A DNA stretch of 64,000 nt from Hydra vulgaris (GCF_038396675.1 NC_088922.1:63213501-63277500), one strand, 5' to 3'; shown: positions 22,140-35,180, numbered from the stretch's first letter. Translations and numbers: made by a program. Notes: generated from the sequence alone by a model not told the origin.

Positions 22140-24165
22140 TCCAAAAGGAAAATATATTTATTCTTAGATGTTTCCTCTTTACGGAGAACCTAACATTAGT
22201 CTCGATTCTGATAACCCTTTGAAGAAAAATCTTAGAAAAAGGTATAAGGTTTCTACATGTTTGGATGATATATATCTAATGTCTATCTTCCTTGCTGAAA
22301 AACAGCTTTACAAAGATTTTACTAAATTGATTAATAACTTGAAAAAAATTAGTGAACAAATAACTAATCATGTTAAAGAAATAAATGTTATGTCAAATTT
22401 AAAAGAACTCAACACTTCTTTAAAACACCTGTAAAAAACTCTATTGTTTCAAATTCAATAAACTACTGCACAACTCAAAATCAAACACAAAGTAAAACTA
22501 CTCCACACTTCACCAGAGAGGATGTCAGTGAAAAATTAAAAACAGGTGAAACTAATGCACAAAAAGTTAAAATACAACCCAAAATGGCATACCATATTAA
22601 CATAAAAAAATTGAAAATAAAAGTATCGAATAAGATTGTTTTATAGAAAAAAAACATTTTGATTCGACACCAGGTACATTTATACCGAGAAAAGGACGAA
22701 TCTTTGAAAAAAAATTAGCTAAGAACAGAAGTTCTATTGCAGGAAGTTCTATTGTTCGAGATTTTGATATATTTGTTGGAGGCGTTTGCAGTTCCATATC
22801 AGAGGATCTTACGTATGATTACTTAAAGAATGAAATAGGCGTTGAACCGATTGCTGCTAAACTCAACCGAGAAAATAAATATAATCGATCCTTCAAGCAA
22901 CAATAAAAAGTTATGAAAAATACATCATCCTAAAACCTGAAGTTTGCGACAACAACATTATTGTTAAACAGTTTCGAAAGTCTGGTGAATACTTCAGAAC
23001 TGTAATACCTCAAAATAATAACTATAAACCGTCAATATCGCGGTCAGTAATAAAAAGTAAATCTGATGTCAGATTGACTTTTTGGCAGCCAATCGGAAGA
23101 TAAACATCAATAATACGCAGCTCATGCCATTTATCTAAACCCAAAATCACAATGGATAAACGCGCAATAAATTCAAAAACTTTTAGTTTTAGTTTCTGTG
23201 CATCTGTCAAAGTATTAAATCAAACACCTGCTATATCTCTACCTTAATTAACTCTTTCGATATAATTTTTATATCAGAGTATTGGCTTTCAAATGCTGAG
23301 CGTTTTATTTTAAATAATCTATCAGCTCCGACACATCAATTATTTTTTCACTCTGCCGAAAAAAAGGATTATGGAAGATCTTTTGGAGAAAATGCTTTTT
23401 TAATTCGTAAAAATTTACTGTTGTCTCTTCAAGTATTACACGAATATAAAAAAATATTGAATACCTTCGAAAAAGTAATCCAGAAAAGTTTTGGAACAAT
23501 ATCCAAAGAATTAAATTAAATTCAAACACTTGTATTTTCACTATTAATAAAAACAAGACAAAAATGAAATTGTAGAAGAAATTAGAAAAAACTTTAGTAC
23601 TATTCTCAATAATTCCACGATTACCAACAACAATTGCAAACACCGTCATATTGCACAACTCATAGATGAGCCTAATAAAATACTCGTATCAACTTCCGAC
23701 ATCGAAACTTCTTAAGCTTAGATCTAAAAGATCACATGATTCCTGCGAAATTACTGCAGAACATAGTTTTATAACAATATCTTTAATAATGGAGCGGTGC
23801 CAGAGTACCTACCAACATCCATCATTGTTCCAATAGTAAAATCCTAAAAAATATCTCTTGATAATTTTAATAACTATCGTGGAATTAGTATCATGCCTAT
23901 TTTGACAAGACTCTTTGAATATAATATGGAAAATGTCCGGAAATATCAAATAGCCACTCTCATCAATTTGGCTTCAAGCACAATAGCTCCACTCTTCATG
24001 CAGAATTCCTTTTAAGTGAAACAATAAAATATTACAATAATAATAACTTATCAAACTTATACAAATATATATAATATTTGTAGTTTAGATGTGAATAAGG
24101 GTTTCGACAGCTGTAACTGGGATATGTTGTTTGAAAAACTTTATTACAACAAAAAGTTACAAAAA
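22140..24165 (+). mobile_element. Degraded LINE (ORF1 relic plus RT N-terminal half)
   Basis: ORF1-like part: 22168-22434 is open and helical, followed in a shifted frame by IVRDFDIFVGGVCSSISEDL and NRSFK at about 22745-22895, the layout of ORF1 proteins of CR1/L2-type LINEs. RT part: LDNFNNYRGISIMPIFTRLF (about 23858-23917) and CSLDVNKGFDSCNWDMLFEK (about 24080-24145), the RT blocks before the Y/FADD motif. The element stops at about 24165 before the catalytic FADD block. A segment at 23025-23215 seems inverted, because it is open only on the minus strand (LDKWHELRIIDVYLPIGCQK). Multiple stops make it inactive. Confidence 0.7.
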
Positions 24166-24369
24166 GTTACCTTCTGGGCCTTGGGGAGGTGAAATAACAA
24201 AACAAAAACAAAAAGTTGTAAAAATTTTGTTTGAATATAACAAAAGCATAATATGCATAATATTGAGTCTTTTTTATCTCAATTAAGTTAAAATGATTAA
24301 CATTAAACAATTTTAATTTACATTTATTCTTCCAAACAAAAAAAAAGTTGCATTGATTATTTCTTTTTA

Positions 24370-26196
24370 CATTCCACAAATGTTTGCTGTTAAATTGACC
24401 ACTGCTGCTTCCAATTTCATTCCATATTCTGGGTGATGAGAGGACCTTTTAAATCTAGCCCAATGAACACTGAAGCTGTATAAATAAACTCAGTTGCTTG
24501 TTTGCTGTAACGCCCCAAAGACTATTTCCTCTGAGCAAATAAGTCTTGAATGTGATAAAAAACTGAATGAACCTTTGGAGTGACACTGGCTATTGTAAGT
24601 TGAAGATAGGAGCTTTTGAAGCTGTTGATTTTATCAATGTAGCTTTTATCCAGTGCATTGCCAAAGCAAGCTGTTACAACAGAATCAAATTTCCTGAATG
24701 TATCAATGATGGGAAATGTTTCAAAAGCGCAATTTTTCTCAGCAATCTGTTGCAATACATCAATGTTTTTCAAAAGTTTGACACTTATTTTTAGCAAATT
24801 GACCTCCATGAAAAGACTGACATTTGATGTAAAGATCTGATGGCCACTCATCAGTCTTTGATTAGCGGTCTTTCGGTGCTTTGTAGAGGTGATTAACAAC
24901 ACCTAGGAGTAGATAATGATCCATTGGAGAAATAACGTCTAAGACAAGCATTCCGTCTTCCACAGAGATAAGGGGATCATGAATGACATTTTTGAACTAC
25001 TTTGTTTTTTTTAGATCCTTGCCAGCATTTTCAAAGGCTTTGAAACACTTCCGTAATATTCCAAAAGTGTAAAAATTGCCTTTGAAGGACAGACTCTTGG
25101 AGTCTATATCACACCATGTGCATGGATGGGTACTAGCATGTCGCTGCAATCCACACAGGATTTTAGCTACTTTTATGTCACATGAAACAAAGTATTTCAC
25201 ATTGTTTGGTGTAATTAGGTTCAGGATTGTTCTCAGATTTTCATAATTTTCTGGAACATCTTTAGTTATGGCTACAAGAAACTGACGTTTAACACTACTG
25301 TCCTTTCCAAGCTGAGAAGTTGATAACTTTCTTTTAGGCGGACAGAGTGGTTGAGATGATAGATTCTCCTGGATTCCAAGGATGATTTTAATAAAACCAC
25401 CTCCATCTATGCCAAGTTTTACTATATGATCAGTAAAAACTTGTCTTCTCTTCAAAATTTCATCTGTAAATGCAGAGAGTTCTTTGCAGTGGACCACTGT
25501 TTGATGACTGTTTTTATTCTGATCAGGATGGACATCAATTGTTGTTTGGGTGAGGTGATCAGAAAGCTGCTTACCAAGTTGGTCTAAACTATTTTGGATT
25601 TTGACGCTTGATTGAGAGTTGTAGCAAGTTTTTTAATTCCTGTAATTGACATTTCTGGATTGCACATGCACTAAATCTTGGGCAGTCAACTCAGATTCTT
25701 TTTTGAAGAGTTCCTTTTGACATGCAGGGCCTAAAAACGTAGTAGAAGTGAGAAAAATGAAATTGTCCATTCTATAAAGAATTTTCTTTTACTTTTCATT
25801 AATTTGGTACAAAAGTAAGTATTATTGTATTCCTTTATACAAAGGCTTGTCCATGGGGAGTTGATAAAAAATCATAATATTAGTTTTTTGTTTAAATTCA
25901 TAGGTGAAACTACAAATATATCTATTATAAAAAGTAAAATAAATTTTCCAAAACAATACCTTGTGTTAAAGGCAATGATCTTCGACCCCCAGAGCTTCTT
26001 ATTTTGATGGTTCCATGGGGAGATGCATCTTTTGAAAGAATTACAGATGATGCAATCTGCTCTCCAACCTTCAAATCTTTAGATGCAAGCAGCTTCATAT
26101 TCTCCCTGAAGGTAAATTTACTGCGAGCGTGTGGAAAAGCTCTTCTAATAATTGTTAAGCAGTCTGAACATCTTTTCTTAGATTTTGATGATAATA

Positions 26197-26265
<69 letters not shown>

Positions 26266-26614
26266 ATGGAATGCTTGATGTTTCCAAGGGGTATCTCTCA
26301 TTTAGCTTGAGGTGGCCAATTTTGCAAATGAGACAATCACAGTCCTGGCCTCTTGTTGAGGGACGGGTTTCAATTTGGTCGAAATTAAAAAGACTTGGAA
26401 GTGTTATATTTTCACCATTGTGTCTTTTTTGAGCGTTAACTCTGCAGCAATCACAAACTCCAAAGGAAACCCTTTGATCGGCAAAATCAATTTTATCAAA
26501 AAATATTTCTTTGACTCGCTTAAGAAAGGAGGTTAAAACTCTTACAGACTTTCACATACAATGAAAACAAACAGTTTTTCTGCAATCATCATGGGATTTA
26601 GCTGAGTTATGCAT
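24370..26614 (-). pseudogene. Unclassified zinc-binding DDE-type transposase-like gene with one intron, inactivated
   Basis: On the minus strand a start at 26614 gives a Cys-rich N-terminus (DDCRKTVCFHCM), an in-frame TGA at 26554-26552, then RVLTSFLKRVKEIFFDKIDF, CDCCRV, LPSLFNFDQIETRPSTRGQD and CDCLIC. A Ser run encoded by (GAT)n follows, then CSDCLTIIRRAFPHARSK. A donor after 25960 and an acceptor before 25730 define a 229-bp intron that restores the frame. Exon 2 carries IVKLGIDGGGFIKI, FVSCDIKVAKILCGLQRH and THPCTWCD (25497-24997). A final block after a frameshift has VTPKVHSVFYHIQDLF and RYSKQATEF (24600-24480). The acidic residues in GIDGGG, SCDIK and SKQATE are candidates for a DDE triad. 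Further stops occur at 25635 and about 25000. I recognise the pattern as a common but uncharacterised invertebrate family and do not name it. Confidence 0.65.
26198..26263. repeat. (ATG/GAT)n trinucleotide microsatellite
   Basis: About 22 units. On the minus strand it encodes a poly-Ser insert inside the DDE-like pseudogene. The plus-strand poly-Asp ORF over it is a shadow. Confidence 0.95.
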
Positions 26615-26804
26615 TTTTAATGAAATAACTTGATTTGACACAATTCACATACCAAAGCAACTAAGGGTGAATGCCTTTTCCCGAAAAAAGAGAAAAAAAC
26701 ATTTTACCAGATTGCCACCCTTATTATGACATTGTGCAAACTACAAATTTAGCATTTTTAGCTTAATTCAAAAAGCATTATTTCCGTCCTGTTATAATTA
26801 CTTA
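26615..26804. other. Short spacer upstream of the minus-strand DDE-like gene
   Basis: Presumed 5' flank of the gene starting at 26614 on the minus strand. No distinct motif seen. Confidence 0.4.
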
Positions 26805-27802
26805 TAGGGGAAAGGCGCCTATGATGGCATAGCGCCAATGATGGCATACTGGTCATATTTTTATAGATATTGGTTATGGCAAAAAAGTGATTAGACCAAC
26901 ATGTTTATGCTAACTTTACATTAATTTTAATAAAAATGCGTCCCTTATGCACAAATTTTGCTTTTATAATCAACAAAAATTGATTTTGGGATATACTGTA
27001 GTATTTTTAATCCCTTTAAATATTTAAGATTGTGGTTTTATCATCAACTGTGAAGAAATGAAATTTTCATGCATTTAATTTCCAAGTTTTGTGCATTTAG
27101 TAGAATACTTATTTTAATTTTATCTTTTGAACAAGGCAGAAATAGCTTGTTTAAATGAAAATGATGACTTCTTCCTATGACGGCATACTGACGAGTTAGG
27201 TGTGTTGCAATATTGACAAGTTGAGAAAACCTTTTTTCTTTCATAAAAACAACATATTTGTTAGTGAAGTAAAAAGCAACTTTTACTTCACTGAAAAATT
27301 TTATTTGTTGATTGGTTCAAAAAACTTTATTTGTTGATTGGTTCAAAAAACTTTATTTGTTGATTGGTTCAAAAAATTTTATTTGTTGATTTGTTCAAAA
27401 AACACATAAAACGCAATATCTCTTATGCGCATGCGCGAAATTCTACACAGCTGCTGTATAGCACAAAAGGGTTAATTAGGATGATTACGCGTAATTTCTA
27501 GCATTTCTGAGGGAAGACTCTGAGGTCAAATGAAATTATCAAGTTACCCTTGATGCTAACCAGTCCCATCCTCCCCTATGCCATCATAGGAGCAGTAGTT
27601 GCCTATGATGGCATACTTAGGCTTTTTTTTTTTTAATATTTATAACTAATATAAAAATAAAACTGGTAAAAACTCTTGGAGTAATTATTGTTCTACATGT
27701 AACAAAGAATGTATCCATATCAAAACTTTTGTTCATGGTCTACAGGATACTGAAAAATGAAGCTTCAAAGTTAAGTATGCCATCATAGGCGCCTTTCCCC
27801 TA
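26805..27802. mobile_element. ~1-kb non-autonomous DNA transposon with near-perfect 27-bp TIRs
   Basis: The left end (26805 on: TAGGGGAAAGGCGCCTATGA then TGGCATA) is repeated inverted at 27776-27802. Taking TA as the target duplication gives an element of 26807-27800. Further ATGATGGCATA copies lie just inside the left TIR and, inverted and direct, at about 27580-27620, so the termini are compound. Inside are a 26-bp tandem repeat and AT-rich filler. A 66-codon minus-strand ORF (27044-27244) is not a recognisable transposase. TA duplication would suit Tc1/mariner-type or related elements, but no transposase supports that. Confidence 0.85.
27295..27402. repeat. 26-bp tandem repeat, four copies
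   Basis: Units of AACTTTATTTGTTGATTGGT-type sequence repeat four times with few changes, inside the MITE at 26805-27802. Confidence 0.9.
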
Positions 27803-28253
27803 CTTTGAACTTACAAATGAGGTGTTTAGAAATATGCATTGAAAATTTAGGATCTTTGAATATTAACATTCTTATACTAGATTTTTTAGGAATGAGTGAA
27901 AATTCTTAATAAAAAGAAAGATTTTTATAAACTTTTAAACACAATAGCATAAAAGTTAATTTCCAAACACTCAAATAGGCTACATATAGACCAATTTGGA
28001 TGGTATTTTCAGTTTAGAATGAGTCAAAATCATTTTTTTCAATAATTATGTCAACCGGCATTTCTTCATAAAATGTTAAAATTCGAAATCAATTTTTTTT
28101 CTCGGACGAAATAGTTTGATTTCATTTTTTGCATTTTTTGAAATAGGAGCATGTGTATTTTAATTAACAATGTAACCTTGTTCACTTACAGTATTATTAA
28201 CATAATACAGTCAGTAAACAAGGTAAAATTGTCTCAAGATATACCTATATATT
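27803..28253. other. AT-rich spacer, no gene seen
   Basis: No coding signal. It leads into the (TA)n array. Confidence 0.5.
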
Positions 28254-28382
<129 letters not shown>

Positions 28383-28632
28383 GGATATGACTTTTTAATT
28401 TTTTTTCAAATAAAATGTTTCCTGTATCATAAATCGATGAACTTTTACCTAAAATCATGAAAAAAGGCCCAAATAGCTTTCTGCAACAAAAAAAGGTCAC
28501 CCCAAAATAAAAATTTGATTTACCATTTTTATACATTCATTTTTGACCGATGTTTTAATCTTAAGCTTAATTCTCAGCTTAATTCTATTTATGTCATTAT
28601 TTTGTTATGAATTTATAAATATAACGCCACAC

Positions 28633-28714
28633 GTTACCATGGCAACGAAACGGCCGTGTGCCGGCAAATACTTGGAATTGTTATGTGATGACGTCATTGT
28701 GTTACCACGGCGAT
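28633..28714 (+). promoter_or_regulatory. RFX X-box, CRE and second X-box-like site in transposon promoter
   Basis: GTTACCATGGCAAC at 28633-28646 is a perfect palindromic match to the RFX X-box consensus (GTNRCC-N-RGYAAC). TGACGTCA at 28689-28696 is the full palindromic CRE/ATF site. GTTACCACGGCGAT at 28701-28714 is a diverged X-box right after it. They lie 70-150 bp before the TATA-like box. The motifs are seen directly. Their binding by RFX and CREB/ATF factors is inferred from known consensus sequences. Confidence 0.6.
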
Positions 28715-28737
28715 ATAGACGACTGTAACAGACTGTA

Positions 28738-28790
28738 GAAGATTATAGAACTTAGTAGAACATTCTGGAAGCTCTAAATAATTATATAAG
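28738..28790 (+). promoter_or_regulatory. Heat-shock-element-like GAA array and TATA box
   Basis: GAA triplets start at 28738, 28748, 28758 and 28768, exactly 10 bp apart, with an inverted TTC at 28763. The core GAACATTCTGGAA is three contiguous alternating HSE pentamers. TATATAAG follows at 28783-28790, giving an HSE-then-TATA order like heat-shock promoters. The transposase ATG lies ~300 bp downstream at 29086. Confidence 0.55.
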
Positions 28791-29085
28791 CGAGCTGCTG
28801 TCAGAGCTCAGTGTTGATAATGTGAATAGTTTTATGAAGTACTCTGCGTGTAACTGAGCTAATAAGGAACTACTGTAGCGAACTAAAGACGCTGTAAGTG
28901 TACGAAGTATAAGTAGTTGTAGCATTATCGTTAGGATACGGACTGGATTATCGAACTGTTATCAACATTGACTGGATTATCGAACTATAATTGGATTACT
29001 ATACAGTTAAAGTATTTTATTAATTAAACGACTTTATTAAACGGATATTTACGCTCAGCTATCCGTAAAGTCGTAACAATATTAT

Positions 29086-30881
29086 ATGATGTCTCACAAG
29101 AAAAGTCATACCACAGTAACAAAGAACAAGAAGACTTGGACTAAAAATTTGGTGAGATTTCAAGAGTCACACAGAAGAAGAGGAAGCGTGGCTGTAGAAG
29201 AACATTCACTCGATGAAAAATCCAGAATACCACTTCAATTGCAGATCGTAGGAAGATACCAGTTTCTCGGAGCATATGTTAAAGGAAGAAAAGAACGAAT
29301 AGACCAAATTTCTAAGGAAATTACAAAATTGTGGGACAATAAACTGAATTTTCCACGTGTGTCTGATCAAGTGATAAGAGCAAAGCTTATGAAGGTGCTG
29401 AAGGTCTATGATGAATGTGTCAAGCGTGGAAAATATGATGTTCTCAATGCATTATTTGACATCACGAAAGTGAATGGCCAGTGGTTATCCTCGGAAGATA
29501 AACGTCTATACCACCTACAAAAAGAAAGTGTAAAGGACAGGTGGGGTACTCAACAGGACAAGTGGCAAGTAAAGAAACCATTCACCCTTCCAAGAGAAGG
29601 AAAGTCCAGTCTGGAACAGCAATACCTTCCACATCACAAGTCCTGTCTACCACAGACAGTGGTACTGAATCTGAAAACTGCAAAAGTAAGAGTGAAGATG
29701 ATGAAGACGACGACGGTGATAAAGACGATGATGAGGACACTCAGAAAAAAACTAGAAAGCACTACAAAAGTAAATTTGCTGTAAGTATGGTTACATCAAG
29801 TGGAGTTTCCACAAAGAAAGCTGCTAAAATATGCAATGTATTATCACAACAAGGTATTGATATTCCAACTCCAAGTCAATCAGCAATTTACAAGTCCATA
29901 TTCAAAGAGGCAGGTAAATTAAAAAAAGAAATGATACAACAACTTAAAATGGAACAGTGGTCCTTACACTTTGACGGCAAACGAATAGATGATAAGGAAT
30001 ATCAGGTAGTTGTACTTCAGAATGAAAGAACTGACGTGAAACTTGATGCACTGCGTTTAAAAGATGGCAAAGCTGAAACTGTTGCTGAAAAAATTGCCAA
30101 ACTTATTGATGAATACAATTTGTGGAATTCAATTAAGATGATCATTACTGATACAACAAACGTCAATACTGGGAAGAGAAATGGAGTTGTTGTGAAGTTG
30201 CAACGTATGTTTAAATTAAAGGGTGTCACAATACCACAACTTATCGGTTGTCAGCATCACGTACTAGACAGGATTCTCCGTCTGGTGATGGACGAAGAAT
30301 TTGGGGGTGATACCAAATCTCCAAACATTGAATACCCATTTGTGTCTGAACTGTTGAATAAGTATGATGAACTGAAGGATAAGTTTGTGAATGGAACTGT
30401 AGAAATTCTTGATAAATCAGGGTGGAGAGACGATATGAAGTTTTTGTACCATTTAACAAGAGTGTTTAGGTTCTATGAAGAACAAAGAAACTTCCCTCTG
30501 ATTCACTTTCAGAACATTCCTAATATGAGCAATGCCAGATGGAACTCAAGAGCCATTCTCGCCATTCTGGCGTTCATTCTTATGCCTGAAGCGAGAAAGA
30601 ATTTGGAGAAGGTTTGCAGGTTCATTTCATATGAGTGGGCAGAACATTGGTTTAGTAGTCAAAAGTACAATGACTTCAAGAATTTATCTGATGTATTGAA
30701 GCCTTACAAAAAGGCATTGCAGTCATTCAAAAATCACTGGAAGAAAGAGCCATCCGTCATCGACATACCACGAAGTAATCAGATAGCTGAACGTGCAATC
30801 AAGGTGATGCAAGACCTGTATGCTTCCTGCAGAAAGAAAGACAAACTGCAACTTCGATTCATTCTAAGTAATAAGCGCTAG
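29086..30881 (+). pseudogene. hAT-like transposase, one frameshift
   Basis: Two overlapping frames (29086-29784 and 29541-30881) make one ~600-residue protein. The natural switch is at about 29565-29575, where the first frame degrades and the second begins with GQVASKETIHPSKRRK. The N-terminal part is basic (DNA-binding candidate) and the middle has an acidic linker. The catalytic part shows LHFDGKR (first Asp, codon at 29973), IITDTTNV (second Asp), GCQHHVLDRIL (the C-x2-H motif of hAT and related transposases), MSNARWNSRA (the conserved RW region) and NQIAERAIK (candidate Glu). The order matches hAT transposases. Kolobok-like elements, which share C-x2-H, are the main alternative. The single shift probably inactivates it unless frameshifted translation occurs. 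The stop is at 30879. Confidence 0.65.
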
Positions 30882-31272
30882 ACTCTTTATGAGACGTGAG
30901 CATCATGTGACCCATGTACTAAACACAGTAGGCCTATAGACACAGACAGTTATGTATATTGTTGTACTAGACGCTTTGATACTGTTAATTTTGTAATACT
31001 TGTATAATTATATATCACATAATGTTTTTTGTTATATCACAGTACATGTTGCATAAATAAATAAAATAACAACAGGAGTATGACTCTTACAACATCTTCA
31101 GCCTTTAATATTCATTTACTGTACAAAAGTGTACCTATTGAAAATTCGACTTTTTGGTTTTGGGGTGACCTTTTTTCAAAATATGTCAAAATGAAACATC
31201 TATTCGTTCTTTTTACATAAAAGTTCATTGAATTGCGAGACAGGCCTCGTCGGGTGCAAAAAAGTCATATCC

Positions 31273-32188
<916 letters not shown>

Positions 32189-32358
32189 TATAAGTTTTTA
32201 ATCCAAAATATAGTAAAGGCACTCTGCTTTGTTCTTCCAAATAGTTAAACGTTTGGTTTTGCATTCACTGTTATCATTTGCTATCATCATTTTTGCATAC
32301 ATCTTTCTATCCGTTCCACAGCTTGCATTTCTTGATGTCTTTTTCTTCCCTTTTTTTT

Positions 32359-32446
32359 TAATGTCTAATTGTGTACACTTGGTATTTAATGTCTAATGGT
32401 GTACAAAGTCTTTTCTTTTGTTTAATGTCTAATGGTGTACACTTCT
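32359..32446. repeat. Three copies of a TAATGTCTAATGGTGTACAC motif
   Basis: Copies at about 32360, 32388 and 32422 with small changes, immediately beyond the 3' break of the Penelope-like element. Confidence 0.75.
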
Positions 32447-32449
32447 TGA

Positions 32450-33200
32450 AGTTTAAAGCGAAAATAATACTCTTAACTTGGCCAAGGCATACTGGAAGGT
32501 GCTATTTTCCAGGATGTTACGGATCATGAGGGTGAAGTAGGCTGTGGGTGGGATAGGTGGTAGATCAGTTGGGAACTCGTGGTTGGGATTTTGTTTAAGA
32601 TAGTATCTCACCGCCTCAATACCATCTTCATGCGCACTATTGGTGTACAGTGAGGTGACATCCGCTGTGACCATTAGATAATCCTCCGTAGACATATGTT
32701 GTTGTTTAAGAAGTTGTATTAGGTGAGTGCTGTCCCTAAGATAGACTGGTAGTGTTGTAGCTAAACTCTGTAAGTATTTAGATGTATATTTTGAGAATTT
32801 ATCAGTTGGGCCACCACACCCAGAGACAATAGGTCTCATTGCTATGCCAGCCTTGTGTACCTTTGGAAGGTACACGAGGCTGGCAGTTGTCATAAGGTTT
32901 AAGATAATTGTCCGACAGTTGTCATAAGGTTTTAGAAAATTGGCCAATGATTCTTTGATTATGTGCCGTATCTTCAAGAGGTCAACTAAATCATGTATTT
33001 CATTAATGACACGTGCCATAGGGTTGTGCTCCAGCAGTTCATATGTTACATGGTCCTCCAGTAGGTCTCATATTTTCTTTTCATATTCTCCCCTATCCAT
33101 AATGCATATCCTCCTCACTTGTCCGTTTCCTTTATAACGATATTCCGATTTTTCTCCAAACGTTTAATTGCTCTTAGTTCACCCTGGCCCAGATTTGGTC
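32450..33200 (-). mobile_element. Penelope-like element, reverse transcriptase fragment
   Basis: Minus strand: ELRAIKRLEKNRNIVIKETD (about 33180-33120, shifted frame), then an open block 33019-32453 with ASLVYLPKVHKAGIAMRPIV, SGCGGPTDKFSKYTSKYLQS and TADVTSLYTNSAHEDGIEAV. The LPKVHK...RPIVS and D-V-x-S-L-Y-T-N signatures are those of Penelope-like RTs. TADVTSLYTN contains the first catalytic Asp. The later catalytic block and the GIY-YIG endonuclease are missing, so the copy is truncated at about 32450. A stop and frameshift near 33070-33120 also disable it. Confidence 0.85.
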
Positions 33201-34697
33201 TATCTTTCTCTGTCCTGTCATTTAAGATTTGTGTCACTTTATCATAATTTTAATAACGCATCGTAATAATAGTTGAACTTGCTCTTGCAGCCAACCTCCA
33301 ACCTTTATCACATAGTTTTAATGTTGCTTCTCATTCTCTTTTCTACAAATACTTTAATAGGCACTGCTTTAAAGAGCTAGCGTTTCTTGTGTCATCCACT
33401 AAACTTCATTCTTTTTACTATGACTGCTCCTAAGTGCTCCAAAAACTCTTATTCGTCTAGTTTTATTTATTCAAACATCAGTTCTTTAGAATTTACTTTC
33501 TTCATCTTGCTTTCCTGATTCATATAATTTGGAATTATTTAATTCGTCTGTCAATTGTTATCTTGCTCAATTAACCTAATCTTTTCTTTTCCAGTAACTT
33601 CCAACTGGAAGTGGAAGTTACTGGAAAAGAAAAGTAATAGTGGTTGCTTGCAGTCTTGTTGGAAGCAAAGATGTAGAAAAGAAGATTAATAAAAAATGGC
33701 GATGATGTTTAACAGATAAGATAAACTCGTGCTAAGCCTCTTCGAAACGCCATTAATAACAGTCTAAAACATTGAAAAACAAAGTTGTTAATTGAAAATT
33801 GATACTGTAATATAGATTATTTTCCAATAATAACAAAATTATTCATTTTAAACAATGCATTTGTGAAAGATTTTACTAAAGCCGGAAACATGCTCTATTT
33901 TAAATATAAATAGTAAAACTTGGTGTTTGTTAAGACTATAGGCTTTTAAGGTTTTAAGTTCCCACAAAAAAAGTTTACAATGAATAGTTCTCTGTTAATG
34001 GAAAATGATACTTCAGGCATGTTTTTACTTGCTATAAAGTTTTTTAAATTTACTATGACTATTACTGTCCCATACTACAGTAATAAAACAATATTACAGT
34101 AGTAAAACAATGAACAAAAAAAAAGTATACTTTTTTCAAAGATCTAGTTTTAGGAATCGGTTTAGTTTTATATAATATAGAAATATTTCTTGAGTTTTCT
34201 CTTTTAATATACTTTATATGAGGTTCAAATGACAAATTTCATCTATAATCACTGCTAGAAAAACAACAGTTGATTCTCTTTTAATAATAGTTGTATTTAT
34301 TAGGAGATAATTTTAAAAGCAAATCATAACCTTTACAAGGTTTGTAAAAAAAAAGCTAATTTAGTTTTTCTTCATTTAATGAAAGTCTAATACATGTAAA
34401 CAACTCATTTATTTAAACTAATTCTACGCCAAATATGTTAAAAAGAGATTTTATAAACTACCAAGCGAGTATTATTGTTAATTTGAAGTTAAATCAAGGT
34501 AAAGTTGTGTCGTGTTAACTCAGTTGGCTTTTTTCATGCCGATAATACAAACTATTCCCCTACTGTCTGCGTTTTTACTAAATTTGGTGTTTTAACTTTG
34601 ATAACTTTAAATGTTACATTATGTTGAGACACTGCCTTTCCATAAAAAGGATAGAGATTTAAACTAAATTGTTTACACACTTTACCGATCAGCTCTT
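33201..34697. other. Mostly non-coding; distal Penelope relic and spacer
   Basis: 33200-33560 may hold further decayed minus-strand Penelope sequence, without confident motifs. A perfect hairpin lies at 33581-33634. From 33640 to 34697 nothing coding is seen. Confidence 0.45.
33581..33634. repeat. 22-bp perfect inverted repeat, 10-nt loop
   Basis: The arms at 33581-33602 and 33613-33634 are exact reverse complements (CTTTTCTTTTCCAGTAACTT...). Confidence 0.9.
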
Positions 34698-35168
34698 AAA
34701 TACGTAAATACTTTACGTACTTCTACTTGAAGCGTAAGCTTGCATAAAACAAAAAAGTTGCGCATAACATTTATTTATATTTCTTTTGCTATTAATTTTT
34801 TGTAAAACGAAGTTTGGTTGGTCATTTTTTTTTGTTGGTCATTTCGCTTTTGGCAAGCTCTGTTAAAGAAACAAAACTTGCGAAAAGCGAAAATTACTAA
34901 AGTATGTTTAAAAAGTAAAGTTGGAAAAAGTGTCACAAATAGTGTTGCAAGATTTCAATTGGTTTGAACTCCTACATGTTTAGAGTCGCCCCTCAAATGT
35001 TTTTGTGATATATTATTAGTATTTCTTTATAGATTTTCAAACTGTGAGGTGTTAAAAAAAATCATCTAATCGAACTTAGTGCAAATATTTACGTTTGTTG
35101 TTTACGTTGCGCGTAGAGTTGATTGATTAGATCAGCATTTCTTTTAATTTATAAAGAAATCAAGTAAA
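34698..35168 (+). repeat. Copy A of a 471-bp direct repeat
   Basis: Aligns by eye along its full length to 37032-37503 with only scattered differences. It starts AAATACGTAAATACTTTACG and ends ATCAAGTAAA, 12 bp before the ATG of the RAG1-like ORF at 35181. It contains an internal 16-bp inverted repeat (one mismatch here). Confidence 0.93.
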
Positions 35169-35180
35169 GAAGCCAAGAAA

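Noticed and set aside
26004-26432. 142-codon plus-strand ORF with a poly-Asp run
   Set aside because: The run is a GAT microsatellite. The real coding signal is on the minus strand (DDE-like pseudogene).
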